NCBI GenBank assembly: GCA_040507985.1
Contig: JBEVNR010000002.1
Span: 84,114-148,113, forward strand
Direction: 5' to 3'
Length of the DNA stretch: 64,000 bases
From: JBEVNR01 sp040507985
GTDB lineage: Bacteria > Pseudomonadota > Alphaproteobacteria > Rickettsiales > UBA6187
Positions 61,251 to 64,000 of this stretch are shown here, piece by piece. Below the pieces are notes generated by a model. It ran no database searches, had not been told where the DNA came from, and worked only from the letters and a program-made list of their open reading frames with translations. A program made the position numbers and the translations under genes. Positions within the stretch are counted from its first letter, which is position 1. Every line of letters begins with the position of its first letter.

Positions 61251-61846
61251 GGGGCGTTATCGGCGTAACGGGACAAATCGCCTCCGGGAAAAGCGAGATA
61301 TGTGCGTACCTCGCGCGGCGCTACGGCGTATCCGTCTTCGACGCCGACGCCGTCGCAAAAACACTGGCGACGTCGGACCCTTACGCAGACCGCATTCGCG
61401 AGGCGTTTCCGCAGTGTCGAGGCGACCGGAACGCGCTCCGCCGCCTTGTTTTTGGCGAATCGAAGGCGCGGCGCACCCTCGAAGCGATATTGCACCCGCC
61501 GGTGCTGGACGAGGCGAAAAACCATATCGCGCGCGCGGAGAGCGTCGCCGTCCTCGACGTTCCGTTATTGTACCAAAGCGGCATGGACGCCTTGTGCGAT
61601 AGCGTCTGGATGATCGAGGCGTCGCGCGAGGCCCGGATGAAGCGCATCGTTTCGTCGCGGGGACTGGCGCCGGAGTTGGCCGAGCGCATGATCGCGTCGC
61701 AAGAGGAATTGCGCGCGTTTCGTCGCCGCGCCGACATGCTGATGGACGGCAATGCCGGATTGGCGTCGTTGTTTTTTGCGGTGGACGCCGCGTTTTCGGC
61801 TATGCGCTCTGTTTTTGACGCGCGGAGGAAGGCGAACAAAAGGTGA
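61247..61846 (+). CDS. coaE: dephospho-CoA kinase
   Basis: Last step of coenzyme A synthesis. The start at 61247 overlaps the aroE stop and gives 199 residues: MRGVIGVTGQIASGKSEICA as P-loop, SVFDADAVAKTLA, LHPPVLDEAKNHI, VAVLDVPLLYQSGMDALCDS and the lid with RIVSSRGLAPELAERMIASQ. The frame is open further upstream, but only this start fits the family. The 3' end overlaps the next gene on the opposite strand by 47 bases. Confidence 0.95.
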   Translation: MRGVIGVTGQIASGKSEICAYLARRYGVSVFDADAVAKTLATSDPYADRIREAFPQCRGDRNALRRLVFGESKARRTLEAILHPPVLDEAKNHIARAESVAVLDVPLLYQSGMDALCDSVWMIEASREARMKRIVSSRGLAPELAERMIASQEELRAFRRRADMLMDGNAGLASLFFAVDAAFSAMRSVFDARRKANKR

Positions 61847-62894
61847 TGTTGGCGTTGTCGACGGGAACGGTCACGGTGGCGTACACCGCCTTGGCGCGGG
61901 TCCACGCCTTGGCCTCCACGCCCAGCAGGGCGCAACAATCCATGACGCGGTCGTCGTTTAAAATCCATGACACGTAATCTTCCCCCAGCGCTGCGCGCGG
62001 CACGAAGATAATCGTCGCGGCGGAGGGCGAGGAATGTATCTCGACGGCCACCGGCGTGTTGAAGCGATAGGCGAAGGAATAGAGCAGAATGTCGATAAGC
62101 CGACGGACGGTTTTTTCGTTGTTGGTGACGATCGCCCGCGAGAGCGACTCTTGGTCGAACGGCGTCAATCGCCGCTGATCGTCTTTGGCGCGCGCGGCGG
62201 CGTCGTTCACGATGTCGGCCAGGGACGGCCCTTCGACGACCGGCTCGGCGGGGAAAAAAGCGGCCATGTTCAGGCTTTCCCGCACCTGGTCGACATAATG
62301 CGAGCCTATCGTGTCGGCGAGAAAGGCTATGTCGTCGAGCCTTTCGCAAATTTCGGCGGCGTCGGCGAAAATTTCGTTATGGAAGGCCGATTCCTCGCGA
62401 ATGCGCTCCGCGATGGTGCGCACGTAAGACAAATGGCTGACCATTTGCATGCGCATCATTTGCACCGCGTGCAAGATCAGCTCGTTGTCGGCGTTGCGAT
62501 GGCGCTCGACGCACAGTGCCGTCAATTTTTTGACGCCTTCCTCCGTGTCGGGAGACTCGCGCAACACCGTGACGGGATATTCCCCCCATTCCGTCACGTC
62601 CACGTTTCTCGCGTCGGGAAGGTAAAAGGCGATGGGCGTACGATAAATCGGGCGCGCGTCCTCCGGCACCGGATAGGCGGTAAATTCGGCGAACAGCTTC
62701 ATCGGGTCCGGGCGGCGAAAGTCGGGCAGGCACAACAACACGTCCGGCGCCGATTCGTAAATGCGCTGCATCATGCGCTTGTCTTCGACGTTCACGACGA
62801 AGACGTGGAAGCGCCGGCGCCGCAAAAAATCGGCGGTGCGACTGAGGGCGTTGTCCGCATGCGACAGAATCGTGAGGTTGAAATTTTCGGCCAT
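61800..62894 (-). CDS. degenerate signalling protein (receiver-like and kinase-like parts)
   Basis: A 364-residue soluble protein. The first 120 residues look like a Rossmann or receiver fold without its phospho-acceptor site (FNLTILSHADNALSRTADFL, PDVLLCLPDFRRPDPMKLFA). The next part has a long helical hairpin with MQMVSHLSYVRTIAERIREE, loosely like a histidine-kinase dimerisation helix without its histidine, and then a part with NNEKTVRRLIDILLYSFAYR like an ATPase remnant. I do not recognise a family, and the parallel is weak. It ends inside coaE on the other strand. Confidence 0.55.
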   Translation of the reverse strand: MAENFNLTILSHADNALSRTADFLRRRRFHVFVVNVEDKRMMQRIYESAPDVLLCLPDFRRPDPMKLFAEFTAYPVPEDARPIYRTPIAFYLPDARNVDVTEWGEYPVTVLRESPDTEEGVKKLTALCVERHRNADNELILHAVQMMRMQMVSHLSYVRTIAERIREESAFHNEIFADAAEICERLDDIAFLADTIGSHYVDQVRESLNMAAFFPAEPVVEGPSLADIVNDAAARAKDDQRRLTPFDQESLSRAIVTNNEKTVRRLIDILLYSFAYRFNTPVAVEIHSSPSAATIIFVPRAALGEDYVSWILNDDRVMDCCALLGVEAKAWTRAKAVYATVTVPVDNANITFCSPSSARQKQSA

Positions 62895-63153
62895 AGGTTA
62901 CGTTCCGAAGTGAAAGAAACGACCAAGAAAGACTTACGATACGATACCGCATCGCGTTTAAAAAAACGTGAACGCGCCGATGGAGGCAAAGCGATTGCGA
63001 CAAAAAATCATTTTCTTACCGAAACGCCTCAGAAAGCAAGAATTTGCATCTAAATGACGTGATTTTCGTTATTTTCTTTGAAGCGACGGAAATATGCGCT
63101 ATAGGATGGATCGAAGCGTAGCGGCGGATGCGCGAACTTTTGGAGAACGCCTA

Positions 63154-63915
63154 ATGAACGTTATCGGCACGTGGACACTTTACCGCAAGGAAGTCATGCG
63201 TTTCCTTAAAGTCTACAATCAAACCTTGCTGGCGCCGATGGTGACGGCGTTGCTGTATCTGGCGATTTTTTCGCTGGCGCTGGGGAGGCATGTTTCGGAC
63301 GTTAACGGCATTCATTTCGGCGCGTTTATGGCGTCCGGACTCATCGCCATGTCGGCGATTCAAAACGCTTTCGCGAACACCTCCTCTTCCGTCACCATGG
63401 GAAAGGTGTTGGGAACCATCGTCGATTACCTTATGCCCCCGCTTTCTCCCGTTGAATTAATCATAGGCTTAACCGGCGCGGCCCTCACGCGCGGAGTGGC
63501 GGTCGGATTGTTAACCGCCGCCGCCACTTACGTTTTCGTGCCGTTCATGCCGGAGCATCCCTTCGTGGCGCTCGGATTTCTCTTTTTGTCGTCTTTGCTG
63601 ATGGGCGCGGTCGGCTTGCTGGCGGGCGTGGTTGCCGACACGTTCGATCAAATGGCCGCCGTCACCAGTTATGTCGTGGCGCCGCTCGCCTTGCTTTCCG
63701 GCACCTTCTACCCTATCCGCAACCTGCCTCCGGTCTGGTACGAAATTAGCCACTACAATCCGGTGTTTTATATGATAGACGGATTGCGTTTCGGCATTAC
63801 CGGCCACGCCGAAACCGATCCCGTAAAAGGCGCCGTTGCGCTGGTCGGTATATCTGTTTTTCTATGCGCCGTTGCTTACGTCATGTTAAGGAAAGGCTAT
63901 CGCTTAAAAGGGTAG
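63154..63915 (+). CDS. ABC-2 type transporter permease
   Basis: A 253-residue inner-membrane permease with six hydrophobic segments, the first at LLAPMVTALLYLAIFSLALG. The family pattern GTFYPIRNLPPVWYEISHYN near residue 190 is clear, followed by PVFYMIDGLRFGITGHAE. It resembles YadH and NodJ, which pair with an ATPase to export lipids, polysaccharides or drugs. I choose the start at 63154 with a GGAG site nine bases upstream; the frame opens at 63094. The ATPase gene is not beside it in the window. Confidence 0.9.
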   Translation: MNVIGTWTLYRKEVMRFLKVYNQTLLAPMVTALLYLAIFSLALGRHVSDVNGIHFGAFMASGLIAMSAIQNAFANTSSSVTMGKVLGTIVDYLMPPLSPVELIIGLTGAALTRGVAVGLLTAAATYVFVPFMPEHPFVALGFLFLSSLLMGAVGLLAGVVADTFDQMAAVTSYVVAPLALLSGTFYPIRNLPPVWYEISHYNPVFYMIDGLRFGITGHAETDPVKGAVALVGISVFLCAVAYVMLRKGYRLKG

Positions 63916-63920
63916 TCTTT

Positions 63921-64000
63921 ATTAGGACTTACGCAGCAAGCATTTTTTGGCGCTTTCTGCGGTAAAAATCGTCTAAAAATACTCATCCCTGCTTACGCGG
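63921..64000. repeat. palindromic MITE-like element, family 1, second copy (partial)
   Basis: The first 80 bases of the element at 10655-10802 recur here with a few changes: ATTAGGACTTACGCAGCA, then TTTTTGGCGCTTT, TGCGGTAAAAA and GTCTAAAAAT. It starts 6 bases after the permease stop and runs off the window end. Confidence 0.85.

Noticed and set aside
62034..63053. 339-codon plus-strand frame opposite the signalling-like protein
   Set aside because: His/Arg/Val-rich antisense-type translation; the minus-strand frame has normal composition and secondary-structure pattern.
1..64000. CRISPR array, tRNA, rRNA or complete insertion sequence
   Set aside because: No regularly spaced direct repeats, cloverleaf-like sequences, rRNA motifs or transposase motifs were found on either strand by eye.

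Overview
The window is about 64 kb of an alphaproteobacterial chromosome of moderate GC content. The main clues are a DivL-type kinase with tyrosine in place of the phospho-histidine, a PhaR-type polyhydroxyalkanoate regulator, a magnesium-type HemB, an endonuclease-type MutL, a 6S RNA directly behind zapA, and CtrA-like TTAA-N7-TTAA sites. The cell is Gram-negative with lipopolysaccharide (lptC, lptA, lpxK, an LpxL-type acyltransferase) and has flagellar genes (flgD, fliK). I see no tRNA or rRNA gene, no CRISPR array and no intact transposase.

Layout. 1-3.0 kb: end of plsC, hemB, a small coiled-coil gene, zapA, 6S RNA, obg. 3.0-8.5 kb: an inositol-monophosphatase-family enzyme, a subtilisin-type surface protease and an orphan membrane protein. 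8.7-13.1 kb: mutL, a palindromic MITE-like repeat, a Mth938-type gene, SRP RNA and dnaX, whose reading frame changes by -1 at a run of ten A. 13.2-16.2 kb: a HpaII-type restriction-modification pair and a secreted GH16 glucanase-like protein with an altered catalytic motif. 16.4-25 kb: divL, folP, purC and several orphan genes. 25-30.5 kb: lptC-lptA-rsmI-yraN, an orphan, nadA, phaR. 30.7-37.4 kb: an orphan with a nuclear-localisation-like tail, flgD-fliK, gap-pgk and an NlpD-like lipoprotein. 37.6-43.5 kb: a four-gene signalling operon (hybrid kinase, CheR, receiver-kinase, single receiver). 43.7-46.9 kb: a small coiled-coil gene, sdhB, an S24 repressor and a decayed primase-helicase. 47-52.4 kb: lpd, ilvE, lpxK, the acyltransferase and an AT-rich orphan. 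52.4-58.5 kb: a CysN/CysC-type protein, an M15-type lipoprotein, typA and a thaumatin-like secreted protein. 58.7-64 kb: rmuC, an orphan, aroE-coaE, a degenerate signalling protein, an ABC-2 permease and a second copy of the first repeat family.

The conserved housekeeping operons are separated by single genes that I cannot assign to families. These orphans are often AT-richer and have membrane anchors, coiled coils or very basic tails. Together with the GH16-like and thaumatin-like secreted proteins and the surface protease, they suggest a host-associated or predatory way of life; that is inference. Two separate families of short inverted-repeat elements sit at the 3' ends of genes. The most striking single items are the dnaX slippage site, the DivL/CtrA signals, the two repeat families, the QIDIEF motif in the GH16 protein and the NLS-like orphan proteins.
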